Shown: positions 26,978 to 36,972, counted from the stretch's first letter. The stretch: DNA of 64,000 nucleotides from Paraburkholderia sp. DHOC27 (GCF_003429005.1 NZ_QVQV01000003.1:62723-126722), one strand, 5' to 3'. Notes: generated from the letters alone by a model not told the origin. Translations and numbers: made by a program.

Positions 26978-28615
26978 TCAGAAGCCGGCGGCGAGGCCGT
27001 CGCGGCGGCTGTCGCTGGCCGCCACATAACCGCGTTCGGGCTCATTGCGGTCGAGCTTCCAGATGTATTGACCGGAGCCGAAGTCCATATAGGGATCGTC
27101 GACGGACTTGATCGTGTGGCCGCGTGCCTGCAACGCCCGTGCGGTCTGCGCGTCGAGCGTGGCTTCGATGTCGATGGTGAAATCGCGGTTCACCTTCCAG
27201 CGCGGCGCATCGCAGGCAGCCTGCGGTTGCTGGCCATAGTCGAGCATGCGCACGATGGACTGCAGATGCCCTTGCGGTTGCATATCACCGCCCATCACGC
27301 CGAAGCTCATCACTGCTTCCTGCCTGCCCTCCACCTGTTGCGTAAGGAATGCCGGGATGATCGTATGAAACGGCCGCTTGCCGCCTGCGACGACATTCGG
27401 TGATTTCGGATCCATCGAGAATCCGCAGCCACGGTTCTGCAGGGCGATGCCCATGCCCGGCACGACGACGCCCGAGCCGAAGCCCATGTAATTCGACTGG
27501 ATAAAACTGACCATCATGCCGCGCTCGTCGGCGACGGACATATAGATCGTGCCGCCTGCCTTGGGCATGCCGAAGTCGAACTGCGTGGCGCGCTTCGGAT
27601 CGATCAGCTTCGCGCGTGCCGTGAGGTAAGCATCGTCGAGCATCTGCTCGGGCGTCACTTCCATCGAGCGTGGGTCGGCCACGTAGCGGTACACATCCGC
27701 GAAGGCGAGCTTCATCGCTTCGATCTGCAGATGTTGCGATTCGACGCTATCCACTGCGAGCGCGCCGACATCGAACTTCTCGAGAATGCCGAGCGCGATC
27801 AGCGCGGCGATGCCCTGGCCATTCGGCGGAATTTCGTGGACCGTGTATCCTCGGTAGTCTTTCGCAATCGGCTCGACCCAATCGGCGCGGTAGTTGCGCA
27901 GATCATCGAGCGTCATCGCCCCGCCGCCGGCGCGCGCAAACGCGGCAATCTTCTCGGCGATCTCACCTTCGTAGTAGGCACGCGGCCCCTGCTCGGCGAG
28001 CTTGCGCAGCGTGTTGGCGTGGCCCGGAAAGCGCACCAGCTCGCTCACCTCGGGCGCCCGGCCACGCGGCATGAAGGTCTCGGCAAAGCCCGGCTGGTCA
28101 CGTAGCTCAGGCACGGCCGCCGCCCACTTGTGCGCCACGATGCTCGCCACGGCATGACCACGCTCGGCAATCTCGATGGCCGGCTCCATCAGGTCCGCAA
28201 AAGGCAGCGAGCCGAATTTCTGATGCAAGGCCTCCCAACCTGCGATGACGCCTGGCACCGTCACGGCATCCCAGCCGCGCTTGGGCTGGATGGCAACCCC
28301 GTGCTCCTCGCCATACTTGCGCTTGAAGTAGTCCACGTTCCACGCGGCCGGCGCCACGCCCGACGCGTTCAGGCCATGTAGCTTCGCGCCATCCCACACC
28401 AGCGCGAAGGCATCGCCGCCCAGACCGCACGAGACCGGCTCGACCACGGTGATGGCCGCCGCTGCCGCGATGGCCGCGTCGACGGCATTACCGCCCTTCC
28501 ACAGCATGCGCAGACCCGCTTGCGCCGCGAGCGGATGCGAAGTGGACACGATGTTGCGTGCGAACACGGGAAGGCGCGGCGTCGGATAAGGGTTCTGCCA
28601 GTTGAAGCGGGTCAT
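26978..28615 (-). CDS. ggt: Gamma-glutamyltransferase
   Basis: A 545-residue N-terminal-nucleophile hydrolase that cleaves or transfers the gamma-glutamyl group of glutathione and related compounds. It is made as one chain that cuts itself before Thr356 in AGGTIYMSVADERG. Other landmarks are GGNAVDAAIA near the N-terminus, SCGLGGDAF, NYMGFGSG and the substrate-loop region GGDMQPQGH. There is no clear signal peptide (it begins MTRFNWQNPY), so it may be cytoplasmic, as in some proteobacterial GGT-like enzymes. It is divergent from glpR. Confidence 0.9.
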   Translation of the reverse strand: MTRFNWQNPYPTPRLPVFARNIVSTSHPLAAQAGLRMLWKGGNAVDAAIAAAAAITVVEPVSCGLGGDAFALVWDGAKLHGLNASGVAPAAWNVDYFKRKYGEEHGVAIQPKRGWDAVTVPGVIAGWEALHQKFGSLPFADLMEPAIEIAERGHAVASIVAHKWAAAVPELRDQPGFAETFMPRGRAPEVSELVRFPGHANTLRKLAEQGPRAYYEGEIAEKIAAFARAGGGAMTLDDLRNYRADWVEPIAKDYRGYTVHEIPPNGQGIAALIALGILEKFDVGALAVDSVESQHLQIEAMKLAFADVYRYVADPRSMEVTPEQMLDDAYLTARAKLIDPKRATQFDFGMPKAGGTIYMSVADERGMMVSFIQSNYMGFGSGVVVPGMGIALQNRGCGFSMDPKSPNVVAGGKRPFHTIIPAFLTQQVEGRQEAVMSFGVMGGDMQPQGHLQSIVRMLDYGQQPQAACDAPRWKVNRDFTIDIEATLDAQTARALQARGHTIKSVDDPYMDFGSGQYIWKLDRNEPERGYVAASDSRRDGLAAGF

Positions 28616-28956
28616 GTCGAAAACTCTCGTAAGGCAGGTCCCGGCGCGAGCGGCGGGACGTGATCAATAAAAACATCGTGCGAGCGACCCTGGATTGCAA
28701 CGCGAAGCCGCTCAAAACGCAAATGCATTTCTCACATGAACCAATGCTGTGATTCGCTCAATGGTTCAGCGACTCAAGCTCACCATCTGAACCCAAGGAT
28801 CAGTTACGAGCATGCCTCTGCCGCACAGGCAGACGGCACGTGTGACCCATGCGGCCCGAGCGTCAGATGGTCTTACAATACGCCCATCACATCACACCGC
28901 TCGCTTTCGCCGCCGCGCTGCGCGGAGCATCAAAGCCAATACGTGACCCGAGACAC
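28616..28956. promoter_or_regulatory. Divergent region between ggt and glpR
   Basis: 341 bases without a gene. A 7-bp inverted repeat TGAACCA/TGGTTCA with an 18-base gap lies at 28737-28768. No clear promoter boxes were recognised. Confidence 0.35.
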
Positions 28957-29736
28957 ATGACCCGAGACCCTCGCCTCACCCTTAACGCACGTCAACAGGA
29001 ATTGCTGGAGTGGGTGCAACGCGACGGCTTCGTCACCGTGGACGACCTGGCTGCGCACTTCGAAGTGACACCGCAGACCATTCGGCGCGACGTCAACTGG
29101 CTGGCCGACATGAACCTGTTACGCCGGTATCACGGCGGCGCAAGCCTGCCCACCAGCTCCGAGAACGTCTCTTACACCGCGCGGCAGCGCATGTTCCATG
29201 ACGAAAAGCGGCGTATTGCGGGACTCGTGGCCTCGCATATCCCCGATCAGGCCTCGCTCTTCATCAACCTCGGCACGACTACCGAGGAGGTGGCCCGCGC
29301 GCTGAACCGGCATCGCGGCTTGCGGGTGATCACCAACAATCTGAACGTGGCCAGCATGATGAGCGGCTATCCGGACTGCGAGGTGCTGGTGACGGGCGGC
29401 ATCGTGCGGCCGTGGGACAAAGGCATCGTGGGGGAACTGGCCATCGACTTCATTCGCCAGTTCCGGGTGGACTTCGCCATCATCGGCACGTCGAGCATCG
29501 AGCCGGACGGCACGCTGCGCGACTTCGACACCCGCGAGGTGCGCGTGGCCGAAGCGATCATCGAACATGCGCGCACCGTGTTCCTCGCGGCGGATCATTC
29601 CAAGTTCGGCCGTCCCGCGCTGGTGCGTCAGGGTCATCTGGATCAGATCGACGCCCTCTTCACCGACGCCGCCCCGCCCGCCGAGATGACCGAGATCCTC
29701 GCGAACGCCGGCACCCAGGTCTACGTCGCACAGTAA
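28957..29736 (+). CDS. glpR: DeoR-family repressor of glycerol metabolism
   Basis: 259 residues starting MTRDPRLTLNARQQELLEWV. The DeoR N-terminal helix-turn-helix is clear: VTVDDLAAHFEVTPQTIRRDVNWLADMNLLRRYHGGA. The C-terminal sugar-phosphate sensing domain has INLGTTTEEVARAL, VITNNLNVA and ADHSKFGR. Proximity to glpD, glpK and glpF identifies it as GlpR, which represses the regulon and responds to glycerol-3-phosphate. The likely operator is the palindrome at 30952-30971 upstream of glpD. Confidence 0.92.
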   Translation: MTRDPRLTLNARQQELLEWVQRDGFVTVDDLAAHFEVTPQTIRRDVNWLADMNLLRRYHGGASLPTSSENVSYTARQRMFHDEKRRIAGLVASHIPDQASLFINLGTTTEEVARALNRHRGLRVITNNLNVASMMSGYPDCEVLVTGGIVRPWDKGIVGELAIDFIRQFRVDFAIIGTSSIEPDGTLRDFDTREVRVAEAIIEHARTVFLAADHSKFGRPALVRQGHLDQIDALFTDAAPPAEMTEILANAGTQVYVAQ

Positions 29737-29909
29737 CAGGCGCGGCGTGCCTTCGCGCTCGTCATGCACGGCCCCGCGCGAACCGTCTCCGCGCGCCCCG
29801 GCCATGTTGCACCGCACGCAAAACCTCGCGTGAAATCAAGGATTTGACCGGTAATCCATACCGCCTCTGAGCGACCCGAATGTCAAAGGGAAAATTTTCA
29901 GGGGATCAG

Positions 29910-29938
29910 TTGGCGTTCGCAACGGGTTTGACTACACT
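29910..29938 (+). promoter_or_regulatory. Candidate sigma-70 promoter for the 65-residue gene
   Basis: TTGGCG at 29910-29915 and TACACT at 29933-29938 are separated by 17 bases, ending about 150 bases before the start at 30086. The rest of 29737-30085 holds nothing recognisable. Confidence 0.35.
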
Positions 29939-30085
29939 CCAATTCCCCGACGCCGTTTCCATCTCGCGCCGGAAGAAACAGCTGTACCTCCCGCCTGATC
30001 CTGTAGCGGATCGCCGCGCGCCCGTCGCGCCGCTTGGCCATTGCCTGCAAAGCTGTCCGCGCTACGCTTGACATGGAGAGAAACG

Positions 30086-30283
30086 ATGCTGAGTCCGCAT
30101 GAATTCGCCACGTTGTTGCTCGTAAAGGATGCTCCGAACCAGGTCGAAATGGAACGAGACGAACTCGACGCGCTGCTCGAACGGCAACTCGTTCAGCTCG
30201 AAAAACTCGCTTCCGGCCTCAAGCAATGGCGCGTCACCGAGATTGGTGACTCGGCAATCCGGGCGATCAAGCGGTTTTCCTGA
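30086..30283 (+). CDS. Small hypothetical protein
   Basis: 65 residues (MLSPHEFATLLLVKDAPNQV...LLERQLVQLEKLASGLKQWRVTEIGDSAIRAIKRF) with GAGAG upstream. The order helix, helix, then WRVTEIGDSAIRAI resembles a degenerate winged-helix fold (the 'W.LT..G' wing), so it may be a tiny DNA-binding protein. No known family was recognised. Confidence 0.6.
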   Translation: MLSPHEFATLLLVKDAPNQVEMERDELDALLERQLVQLEKLASGLKQWRVTEIGDSAIRAIKRFS

Positions 30284-30447
30284 TGTAGTGCCGTGCGCCC
30301 AGGTGGCGCACGGAATTATCCCTGGCTGGGCTTCGGGGCGGCGTGTTCGAGCTGCCTCATTTGGCAAGCACGCGACCCCAGCGCCAAACACCTCCTCTGG
30401 CTTTTACTCCGTGCGGTTCGCTGCGGCGTCGAGCAGCATGGCCCCGC

Positions 30448-30840
30448 TCAACCCGCCCGCAAGGTGGGGTCCACCGCCGCGCGCCAGCTAATCGCTTTCG
30501 CGCGCTGATCGAGAAAGAACGCCACCCACTGATTCCGCGCCTGCGGATCGCTGTTCGTCCCGAGCGTCGTGTAGTGCTGCGCGATGGCCGTCTGGAACGC
30601 GCAGTAATCATCCTTTGATAGTTTGCCGCGCCGGTTTGCGACGTAAGCGTCGTAGAAGGTCGTGTACACGGATTGCGCGTCGTTGCCGTAATCCACAGGC
30701 GTCGCGCTGCAAACCTGCTGTAACGCCGCAAACGACGGCGCACCAAAGCTTCCCGCCAGATTAGGCGTGCTGACGCAGCCGCCAAGCAAGGCCGCCGCGC
30801 CGATCACCCCAATCGCTCCTGCTGTCCAAAGTCCCCGCAT
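30448..30840 (-). CDS. Small lipoprotein of unknown function
   Basis: 130 residues. The N-terminus MRGLWTAGAIGVIGAAALLGGC has a lipobox LLGGC, so Cys22 should be lipidated after signal peptidase II cleavage. GAGGTG lies before the ATG. The mature part is helical (YTTFYDAYVANRRGKLSKDDYCAF) with no recognised domain. It is divergent from glpD but probably unrelated to it. Confidence 0.75.
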   Translation of the reverse strand: MRGLWTAGAIGVIGAAALLGGCVSTPNLAGSFGAPSFAALQQVCSATPVDYGNDAQSVYTTFYDAYVANRRGKLSKDDYCAFQTAIAQHYTTLGTNSDPQARNQWVAFFLDQRAKAISWRAAVDPTLRAG

Positions 30841-30951
30841 CTCGCACCTCGTTATGGCTATTGCCGTGAGTATCCCCGGTGGCACCGATTTGCGCCACAT
30901 CTCGTCATCGGGTTAGCGGACCCGAACTTTACTTTTTCGAATTTGTTCATT

Positions 30952-30971
30952 AAAGTTCGAAAACGAACACA
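30952..30971. promoter_or_regulatory. Candidate GlpR operator upstream of glpD
   Basis: GTTCGAAAACGAAC is a perfect palindrome at 30955-30968, and the surrounding 20 bases fit the TCGww/wwCGA halves of DeoR-type GlpR sites. More TTCGA copies lie at about 30937 and 30977. It sits 57 bases before the glpD start. Confidence 0.65.
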
Positions 30972-31027
30972 GTTGGTTCGAATGAGGTTCGGACGACTTT
31001 CTTCACAAAACGCAAAGGACGCATCAG

Positions 31028-32662
31028 GTGACGCAAGGCGCAAGATACGATTTGCTCGTGGTCGGCGGCGGAATCAACGGCGCCGGCATCGCGCGGGATG
31101 CCGCGGGGCGCGGCCTGTCCGTGCTGCTGTGCGAACAGGACGATCTGGCGGCGCACACCTCGTCGGCCAGCACCAAGCTCATCCACGGCGGTTTGCGCTA
31201 TCTGGAGTACCGCGAGTTCGGGCTCGTGCGCAAGGCGCTGCAAGAGCGCGAAACCTTGCTGCGCGCAGCGCCGCACATCATGTGGCCGCTGCGCTTCGTG
31301 ATGCCACATATGCCGAACCTGCGTCCCGCGTGGATGATCCGCGCCGGGCTGTTTCTCTACGATCATCTGGCGCGGCGTGAGCTGCTGCCGGGTTCGCGCG
31401 GCATCGACATGCGCCGCCATCCGGCCGGCGCGCCGCTGGTCGATTCCATCAAGCGTGGCTTTGTCTATTCGGACGGCTGGGTCAACGACGCGCGGCTGGT
31501 CGTGCTGAATGCGCTGGATGCCCAGGAGCGCGGCGCCAGCATCCTGACGCGCACGCGTCTGGTCAGCGCGGTGCGGGCGGGCGGCGAGTGGCAGGCGCGG
31601 CTGCAGCGTACCGACGGCACGCAGCTCGACGTACGCGCCGGAGCGATTGCCAACGCCGCCGGTCCTTGGGTGGGCGCCCTGCTGCACGGCGCGCTGGGCC
31701 GCGAAGCGAGCCACAGCGTGCGGCTTGTCAAAGGCAGCCACATCGTCACGCGGCGCCTGTTCGATCACGATCACGCGTACATCTTCCAGAACCCGGACAA
31801 GCGGATCATCTTCGCCATTCCGTACGAGCACGATTACACGCTGATCGGCACGACGGACATCGAATACCGCGGCGACCCGGCCAAGGTCGCCATCGACGGT
31901 GACGAGACGCAGTATCTGTGCGACTCCATCAACCGCTATTTCAAGCAGCACATCACGCCGCAGGACGTGCGGTGGACCTACTCCGGCGTGCGTCCGCTGC
32001 TCGAGGAAGAAGGCGCGGACAACCCCTCCGCCGTCACGCGCGACTACCAACTCGAACTCGACGCGCCCGCTGGCGAGGCGCCGCTGCTGTCGGTATTCGG
32101 CGGCAAGATCACGACGTTTCGCAAGCTCGCGGAAGAGGCCGTGGATGAACTCAGTCGTGCGCTGAAGCGACCGGCTGCGAGCTGGACCGCCGGCGTGCCC
32201 TTGCCCGGCGGCGACATGGCCGAGGCAAACTTCGAGCGCTTCTTCGAGCGGCTTCAGCAGCAATTCAGCTGGTTGCCCGCCGCGCTCGCACACCGTTATG
32301 CGCGCGCTTACGGCACACGGTCGCCACGGGTCATCGGCACGGCGCGTTCGCTGGATGAGCTTGGGCCGGCTTTCGCGCCGGGTCTCTACGAGGCCGAATT
32401 GATTTATCTGCGCGACACCGAATGGGCACGCAGCGCGCAAGACGTGTTGTGGCGCCGCTCCAAGCTCGGGTTGCATGTCGAGCCGGGCACACTGGAAAAC
32501 GTCACGCAACAGATCGACGCGTGGTTCGCCCGCACCTTGCCGCGCTCGCAACCGCTTGCGGTAGCGAGTGAACGCGGCACGGGGAAAAACGATCCAACGG
32601 ATCGCAGCAGCAATGTCCAGGGCAGTGTCCAGCCCCACGCCGCAGCCCGCGTAAGCGAGTGA
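31028..32662 (+). CDS. glpD: Aerobic glycerol-3-phosphate dehydrogenase
   Basis: 544 residues from GTG with AGGA upstream; no ATG is available. It is an FAD flavoprotein on the inner membrane that oxidises glycerol-3-phosphate to dihydroxyacetone phosphate and passes electrons to quinone. The Rossmann FAD motif is YDLLVVGGGINGAGIARDAAGRG. Family motifs TSSASTKLIHGGLRYLE, DGWVNDARLV and PYEHDYTLIGTTDIEY follow, with a C-terminal helical cap. It comes first in a glpD-glpK-glpF row, under the probable GlpR operator. Confidence 0.95.
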   Translation: MTQGARYDLLVVGGGINGAGIARDAAGRGLSVLLCEQDDLAAHTSSASTKLIHGGLRYLEYREFGLVRKALQERETLLRAAPHIMWPLRFVMPHMPNLRPAWMIRAGLFLYDHLARRELLPGSRGIDMRRHPAGAPLVDSIKRGFVYSDGWVNDARLVVLNALDAQERGASILTRTRLVSAVRAGGEWQARLQRTDGTQLDVRAGAIANAAGPWVGALLHGALGREASHSVRLVKGSHIVTRRLFDHDHAYIFQNPDKRIIFAIPYEHDYTLIGTTDIEYRGDPAKVAIDGDETQYLCDSINRYFKQHITPQDVRWTYSGVRPLLEEEGADNPSAVTRDYQLELDAPAGEAPLLSVFGGKITTFRKLAEEAVDELSRALKRPAASWTAGVPLPGGDMAEANFERFFERLQQQFSWLPAALAHRYARAYGTRSPRVIGTARSLDELGPAFAPGLYEAELIYLRDTEWARSAQDVLWRRSKLGLHVEPGTLENVTQQIDAWFARTLPRSQPLAVASERGTGKNDPTDRSSNVQGSVQPHAAARVSE

Positions 32663-32860
32663 CTGAAGCAAGCGCGTCGCGCCCGCTTCATGCGCGGCGC
32701 TGACACGAGCCTTTGGCAAGGCTCGAAAAACACCGCATTCCAGCACGTACGTTCGTGAGGGATTGCACCGTAGTACGGCCGTTGCGGCGCTGATCGCAAC
32801 ATGCCGTGTCCGTCGCCGGACTGAGAGCCGTTGCGACTCATAAAACATGGAGAAGAGACA

Positions 32861-34360
32861 ATGCAGGATCAGTACATCCTCGCGCTTGACCAGGGCACCA
32901 CCAGTTCGCGTGCCATGCTTTTCGACCGTCAGGGCAACGTCGTATCCACGGCCCAAAAAGAATTTCAGCAGATCTACCCGCGACCAGGCTGGGTGGAACA
33001 CGACCCGCAGGAAATCTGGTCGACCCAGGCCGGTGTCGCCGCTGAAGCCGTCACGCGTGCCGGCATGAACGGCACGTCGATCGCCGCGATCGGCATCACG
33101 AATCAGCGCGAGACCACGATTGTCTGGGATCGCGAAACCGGTCATCCGATCTACAACGCAATCGTTTGGCAGGACCGCCGCACCGCCGATTTCTGCGACG
33201 AACTCAAGGCGCAAGGGCTCGAAGAAGAGGTCCGCGCCAAGACTGGTTTGCCGATCGACTCGTATTTCTCGGCCACCAAGATTCGCTGGATTCTCGACAA
33301 CGTCGAAGGAGCACGTGAGAAGGCAAAGCAAGGGCGTCTCGCCTTCGGCACGGTGGATAGCTGGCTCGTGTGGAACTTCACCAAACACGGCCTGCACGTG
33401 ACCGACGTCACCAACGCGTCGCGCACCATGCTCTTCAATATCCATACCCTGCAATGGGACGATGAACTGCTTGCCGCACTCGATATTCCGCGCAGCATGC
33501 TGCCGGAAGTACGGCCGTCGTCGGAGGTTTATGGTCCTACCAAGACCACGGTGTTCGCCTCGAAGATTCCGCTTGCCGGTATCGCAGGCGACCAGCACGC
33601 CGCGCTGTTCGGCCAGATGTGCACCCGCTCGGGCATGGTGAAAAACACCTACGGCACAGGCTGTTTCCTTGTGATGAACACGGGCGACAAGCCGATCGAA
33701 TCGAAGAACAACCTCGTGACGACGATTGCCTGGCAGATCGGCGACCAGATCAACTACGCGCTGGAAGGCAGCATCTTCATTGCGGGCGCGGTGGTGCAAT
33801 GGCTGCGCGACGGCCTCGGCATCATCAGAACGGCGGCGGAAATCGAAACGCTCGCCCGCGGCGTGCCGCATAGCGACGGCGTGTACCTCGTGCCCGCCTT
33901 CGCGGGGCTCGGCGCGCCGCACTGGAATGCGCGCGCACGCGGCACGCTGTTCGGTGTCACGCGTGGCACCACCTCAGCGCATATTGCGCGGGCCGCGCTC
34001 GATTCGATCGCCTATCAATCGCTCGACGTGCTCAAGGCCATGGAAGCGGATTCCGGCCTGCGTATCGACGAATTGCGCGTGGATGGCGGCGCCTGCGCCA
34101 ACAATCTGTTGATGCAGTTCCAGGCGGACATTCTCGGCGTCGACGCCGTGCGTCCGAAGGTCAGCGAAACGACCGCGCTCGGCGCGGCCTATCTCGCCGG
34201 ACTGGCAGTGGGCTACTGGAAGGACGTCGACGAACTGCAAAGCCAATGGGCGCTGGATCGCCGCTTCACGCCGGACATGGCACCGGACGATGTCGACAGC
34301 AACCTGGCCGGCTGGCAACGCGCCATCCGTGCCGCCAAAGCCTGGGCCGACGCGCGCTGA
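32861..34360 (+). CDS. glpK: Glycerol kinase
   Basis: 499 residues from [19 protein letters not shown], with GGAG upstream. It is an FGGY-family kinase that phosphorylates glycerol to sn-glycerol-3-phosphate, trapping it in the cell. FGGY landmarks are [38 protein letters not shown] and the late [17 protein letters not shown]. It lies 198 bases after glpD and 127 before glpF, consistent with one glycerol-uptake unit. Confidence 0.97.
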   Translation: MQDQYILALDQGTTSSRAMLFDRQGNVVSTAQKEFQQIYPRPGWVEHDPQEIWSTQAGVAAEAVTRAGMNGTSIAAIGITNQRETTIVWDRETGHPIYNAIVWQDRRTADFCDELKAQGLEEEVRAKTGLPIDSYFSATKIRWILDNVEGAREKAKQGRLAFGTVDSWLVWNFTKHGLHVTDVTNASRTMLFNIHTLQWDDELLAALDIPRSMLPEVRPSSEVYGPTKTTVFASKIPLAGIAGDQHAALFGQMCTRSGMVKNTYGTGCFLVMNTGDKPIESKNNLVTTIAWQIGDQINYALEGSIFIAGAVVQWLRDGLGIIRTAAEIETLARGVPHSDGVYLVPAFAGLGAPHWNARARGTLFGVTRGTTSAHIARAALDSIAYQSLDVLKAMEADSGLRIDELRVDGGACANNLLMQFQADILGVDAVRPKVSETTALGAAYLAGLAVGYWKDVDELQSQWALDRRFTPDMAPDDVDSNLAGWQRAIRAAKAWADAR

Positions 34361-34428
34361 AATCCGCGGCGGCTCGACGAGGCCATTACCGCCGAAGCGC
34401 CGCCATCTCAGCGCCGTGCTGATACTGC

Positions 34429-34460
34429 GAAGCCGCCCGAGTGGCATCTCGAGCGGCTTC
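34429..34460 (+). repeat. Hairpin between glpK and glpF
   Basis: Arms GAAGCCGC and GCGGCTTC extended inward by CGAG/CTCG, 28 bases before the glpF start. With no T-run it is more likely an mRNA-stability or processing element than a terminator. Confidence 0.5.
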
Positions 34461-34487
34461 CAACAAAAACAATATGGAGAGCGAATC

Positions 34488-35195
34488 ATGTCACCCTATC
34501 TTGCCGAATTCATCGGCACTGCGATGCTCGTGCTATTGGGCGACGGCGCCGTCGCCAACGTGTTGCTCGCCCGCACCAAGGGCAAAGGCGCCGACCTGAT
34601 CGTCATCGTGATGGGCTGGGCGATGGCTGTGTTCATTGCCGTGTTCATGACGGCGTCGTTCAGCGGCGCGCATCTGAATCCGGTCGTGACCATCAGCCTC
34701 GCTTTGGCTGGCAAATTCGCGTGGGCCAAAGTGCCGGGCTATGTGGCTGCACAAATGCTCGGCGGCATGGCCGGTGCCGGCCTCGTGTGGATGGCGTATC
34801 GGCAGCATTTCGCGCGGGAAACCGACGCGGACGTCAAGCTCGGCGTGTTCTGCACGGCGCCTGCCATCCGTAGCGCGCCGCACAACTTCCTCACCGAAAT
34901 GATCTGCACCTTCGTGCTGATTCTCGGCGTGCTGTATCTGGCATCGCCGCAGGTCGGACTCGGTGCGCTGGACGCGCTGCCCGTCGGCCTGCTGGTACTC
35001 GGTATCGGCATTTCGCTGGGCGGTCCTACCGGCTACGCCATGAGCCCGGCACGCGATCTGTCGCCGCGGCTGATGCACGCGCTGCTACCCATCCCCGGCA
35101 AGCGCGACAGCGACTGGCATTACGCATGGGTGCCGGTGCTCGGGCCGCTCGCCGGTGGTGCGGCGGCGGCATGGATCTACATGCGTCTGCACTAA
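34488..35195 (+). CDS. glpF: Glycerol facilitator (aquaglyceroporin)
   Basis: 235 residues from MSPYLAEFIGTAML, with GGAG upstream. Six transmembrane helices and two half-helices form the MIP fold that lets glycerol through the inner membrane. The two pore motifs are altered: the first is NPV (residues 64-66, in AHLNPVV) and the second is SPA (186-188, in AMSPARD) instead of NPA. The Arg of the selectivity filter is kept (R189). Position after glpK supports the role. Confidence 0.92.
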   Translation: MSPYLAEFIGTAMLVLLGDGAVANVLLARTKGKGADLIVIVMGWAMAVFIAVFMTASFSGAHLNPVVTISLALAGKFAWAKVPGYVAAQMLGGMAGAGLVWMAYRQHFARETDADVKLGVFCTAPAIRSAPHNFLTEMICTFVLILGVLYLASPQVGLGALDALPVGLLVLGIGISLGGPTGYAMSPARDLSPRLMHALLPIPGKRDSDWHYAWVPVLGPLAGGAAAAWIYMRLH

Positions 35196-35342
35196 GACAC
35201 GGACCGAGGTACACGCTGAGGCAGCACGATCCGGGTAAGAACCCCACGAGAAGCCACGCGCAGGCGGCCGCAAAGCACGTATGATGGCGCTTTCACCCCT
35301 GCGCGGTCTCATGGACCGCGTGCACTCGTCCTCCTTTGCCGC

Positions 35343-36029
35343 ATGCTCGATCATCTCATCTGTGACTGCGACGGCGTGCTCGTCGACAGCGAAGTCATCG
35401 CTGATCACGTCCTGCTCGAAACGCTCACCACTACCTTTCCCGGCATCGACTTTGTCAGCATCGTGAAGACGGCTTTTGGTCAGCAGACTTCACGCTTTCT
35501 TGCCGGCCTCGAAACGTCGTTGAACATCCAGCTACCGGAAAATTTTCTGCAAACGGTCGAACACAACGTCGAAGTGGCGCTGGCGTCCCGGCTCAGCCCC
35601 ATTGGCGGTGTACGAGATGCGCTGCAACGCGTGACCCTGCCGGCCGCTGTGGTGTCGAACAGCGGCATGCAGCGTGTGCTGGCATCGGTACGGCGCGCGG
35701 GCTTGCAGCAGATTTTCGGTGAACGCATTTTCAGCGCCGATCAGGTCGAACGGCCAAAGCCCTATCCTGATGTGTATCTGTTCGCCGCGCAGCAACTGGG
35801 CGTGGAGCCGGCGCGCTGCCTCGTAGTCGAGGACAGCATTGCCGGTTTGAATGCGGCGCGGGCGGCGGGTATGAAGACGATCGCCTTCGTGGGCGCGAGT
35901 CATATCCCCGATGGCTACGCGGACGTGCTGCGCAAGATGGGCATCACCCGCATCATGCAGCACATGGATGAACTGCCCGCGCTGGTCGAGGCGGGCGTGC
36001 GAGGGGATTTCGGCGACGTGCAGTCGTGA
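35343..36029 (+). CDS. HAD-superfamily phosphatase (phosphoglycolate phosphatase-like)
   Basis: 228 residues. HAD motifs are in order: DCDGVLVDSE (nucleophile and acid Asp), VVSNSG, RPKPYPDVYLF with the Lys, and VEDSIAGLNAARAAGM with the acidic loop. The cap is the C1 type, as in beta-phosphoglucomutase and sugar phosphatases of the YqaB/GPP group. The substrate is unknown; glycerol-3-phosphate phosphatases belong here, and the glp genes are next door, which is suggestive only. Confidence 0.85.
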   Translation: MLDHLICDCDGVLVDSEVIADHVLLETLTTTFPGIDFVSIVKTAFGQQTSRFLAGLETSLNIQLPENFLQTVEHNVEVALASRLSPIGGVRDALQRVTLPAAVVSNSGMQRVLASVRRAGLQQIFGERIFSADQVERPKPYPDVYLFAAQQLGVEPARCLVVEDSIAGLNAARAAGMKTIAFVGASHIPDGYADVLRKMGITRIMQHMDELPALVEAGVRGDFGDVQS

Positions 36030-36038
36030 GGCGTACGC

Positions 36039-36063
36039 GGCGTGACGCACTAGCCGTCACGCC
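36039..36063. terminator. Hairpin between convergent HAD gene and ribB
   Basis: Arms GGCGTGACG and CGTCACGCC with a 7-base loop in the 51-base gap between two converging genes. There is no T-run; it could stop transcription from either side weakly. Confidence 0.45.
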
Positions 36064-36080
36064 ACGCCGCTCAGTTCATC

Positions 36081-36800
36081 TCACGCCACATCCGTGCAGC
36101 ACTCGCGCGCAGCAGCCAGCGCCGCGCGGAATTCCACCAGCTCGGCAATCGTCAGCATCGGCAGATTGTGTTGTGCTGCGAAGCGTTCGACGTCAGCGCC
36201 ACGCGTCATCGTGCCGTCCGGGTTCATCAACTCGCACAGCACGCCGGCCGGCTTGAGGCCCGCGAGAATCGCCAGATCCACCGTGCCTTCGGTGTGACCA
36301 CGGCGCGCCAGCACACCACCGGGCGTCGCACGCAACGGGAACACGTGGCCAGGACGAACGATGTCGGCGGGCTGCGCGTCATCGGCAATCGCCGCGCGAA
36401 TCGTTGTCACGCGGTCAGCGGCGGATACGCCGGTCGTCACGCCGTCACGCGCTTCGATCGACACGGTGAAGGCCGTACCATGACGACTCTCGTTGTTGAC
36501 CGACATGGGCGGCAGTTCGAGCGCGCGAATCCGCTCATCGGGCAGGCACAGGCAGACAATCCCGCTGCACTCGCGGATCAGCAATGCCATCGTCTCGTTG
36601 GTGAGTCGCTCGGCAGAGACGATCAGGTCGGCTTCGTTCTCGCGGTCGTGGTCATCCTGCAAGATCACCGCGCGACCATCGCGCATGGCCTGCAACGCAG
36701 CGGCAATGCGTGGCGGAACCGGTTCGGTATTGAGCAGGGGGAGATCGGCGAATGCATCTTCGGCAATCGTCGAGGGGGCAGGAAAAGTAGCAAAGGACAT
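36081..36800 (-). CDS. ribB: 3,4-dihydroxy-2-butanone-4-phosphate synthase (riboflavin synthesis)
   Basis: 239 residues. The enzyme makes the 4-carbon unit of riboflavin from ribulose-5-phosphate. Landmarks are [13 protein letters not shown] (metal site), [56 protein letters not shown] and [11 protein letters not shown]. There is no GTP cyclohydrolase II domain, so it is RibB rather than a RibBA fusion. It is preceded by an FMN riboswitch, as usual for this gene outside the main rib cluster. Confidence 0.95.
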   Translation of the reverse strand: MSFATFPAPSTIAEDAFADLPLLNTEPVPPRIAAALQAMRDGRAVILQDDHDRENEADLIVSAERLTNETMALLIRECSGIVCLCLPDERIRALELPPMSVNNESRHGTAFTVSIEARDGVTTGVSAADRVTTIRAAIADDAQPADIVRPGHVFPLRATPGGVLARRGHTEGTVDLAILAGLKPAGVLCELMNPDGTMTRGADVERFAAQHNLPMLTIAELVEFRAALAAARECCTDVA

Positions 36801-36972
36801 ATGAAACGCTCATCGCAAAAGTTGGGCGAAAAAGCGTTTCAGGGCATTGCAAACAGCGACGCGCGCCCCGGGCCATTCCTTGCAGGAACGACCTTCGCGC
36901 GTTCCACGGGAACGCTCACACGCGGCTCGAAGCTCCGGGCCACGTGACGGGGACGGACATGACTATCTGCAC

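Noticed and set aside
32706..32725. Hairpin CGAGCCTT/AAGGCTCG between glpD and glpK considered as terminator
   Set aside because: The + strand sequence after the stem is A-rich, not T-rich, so it would not terminate glpD.
30950..33922. 990-codon minus-strand frame over glpD and glpK
   Set aside because: Antisense to two clearly functional genes; no protein family recognised.
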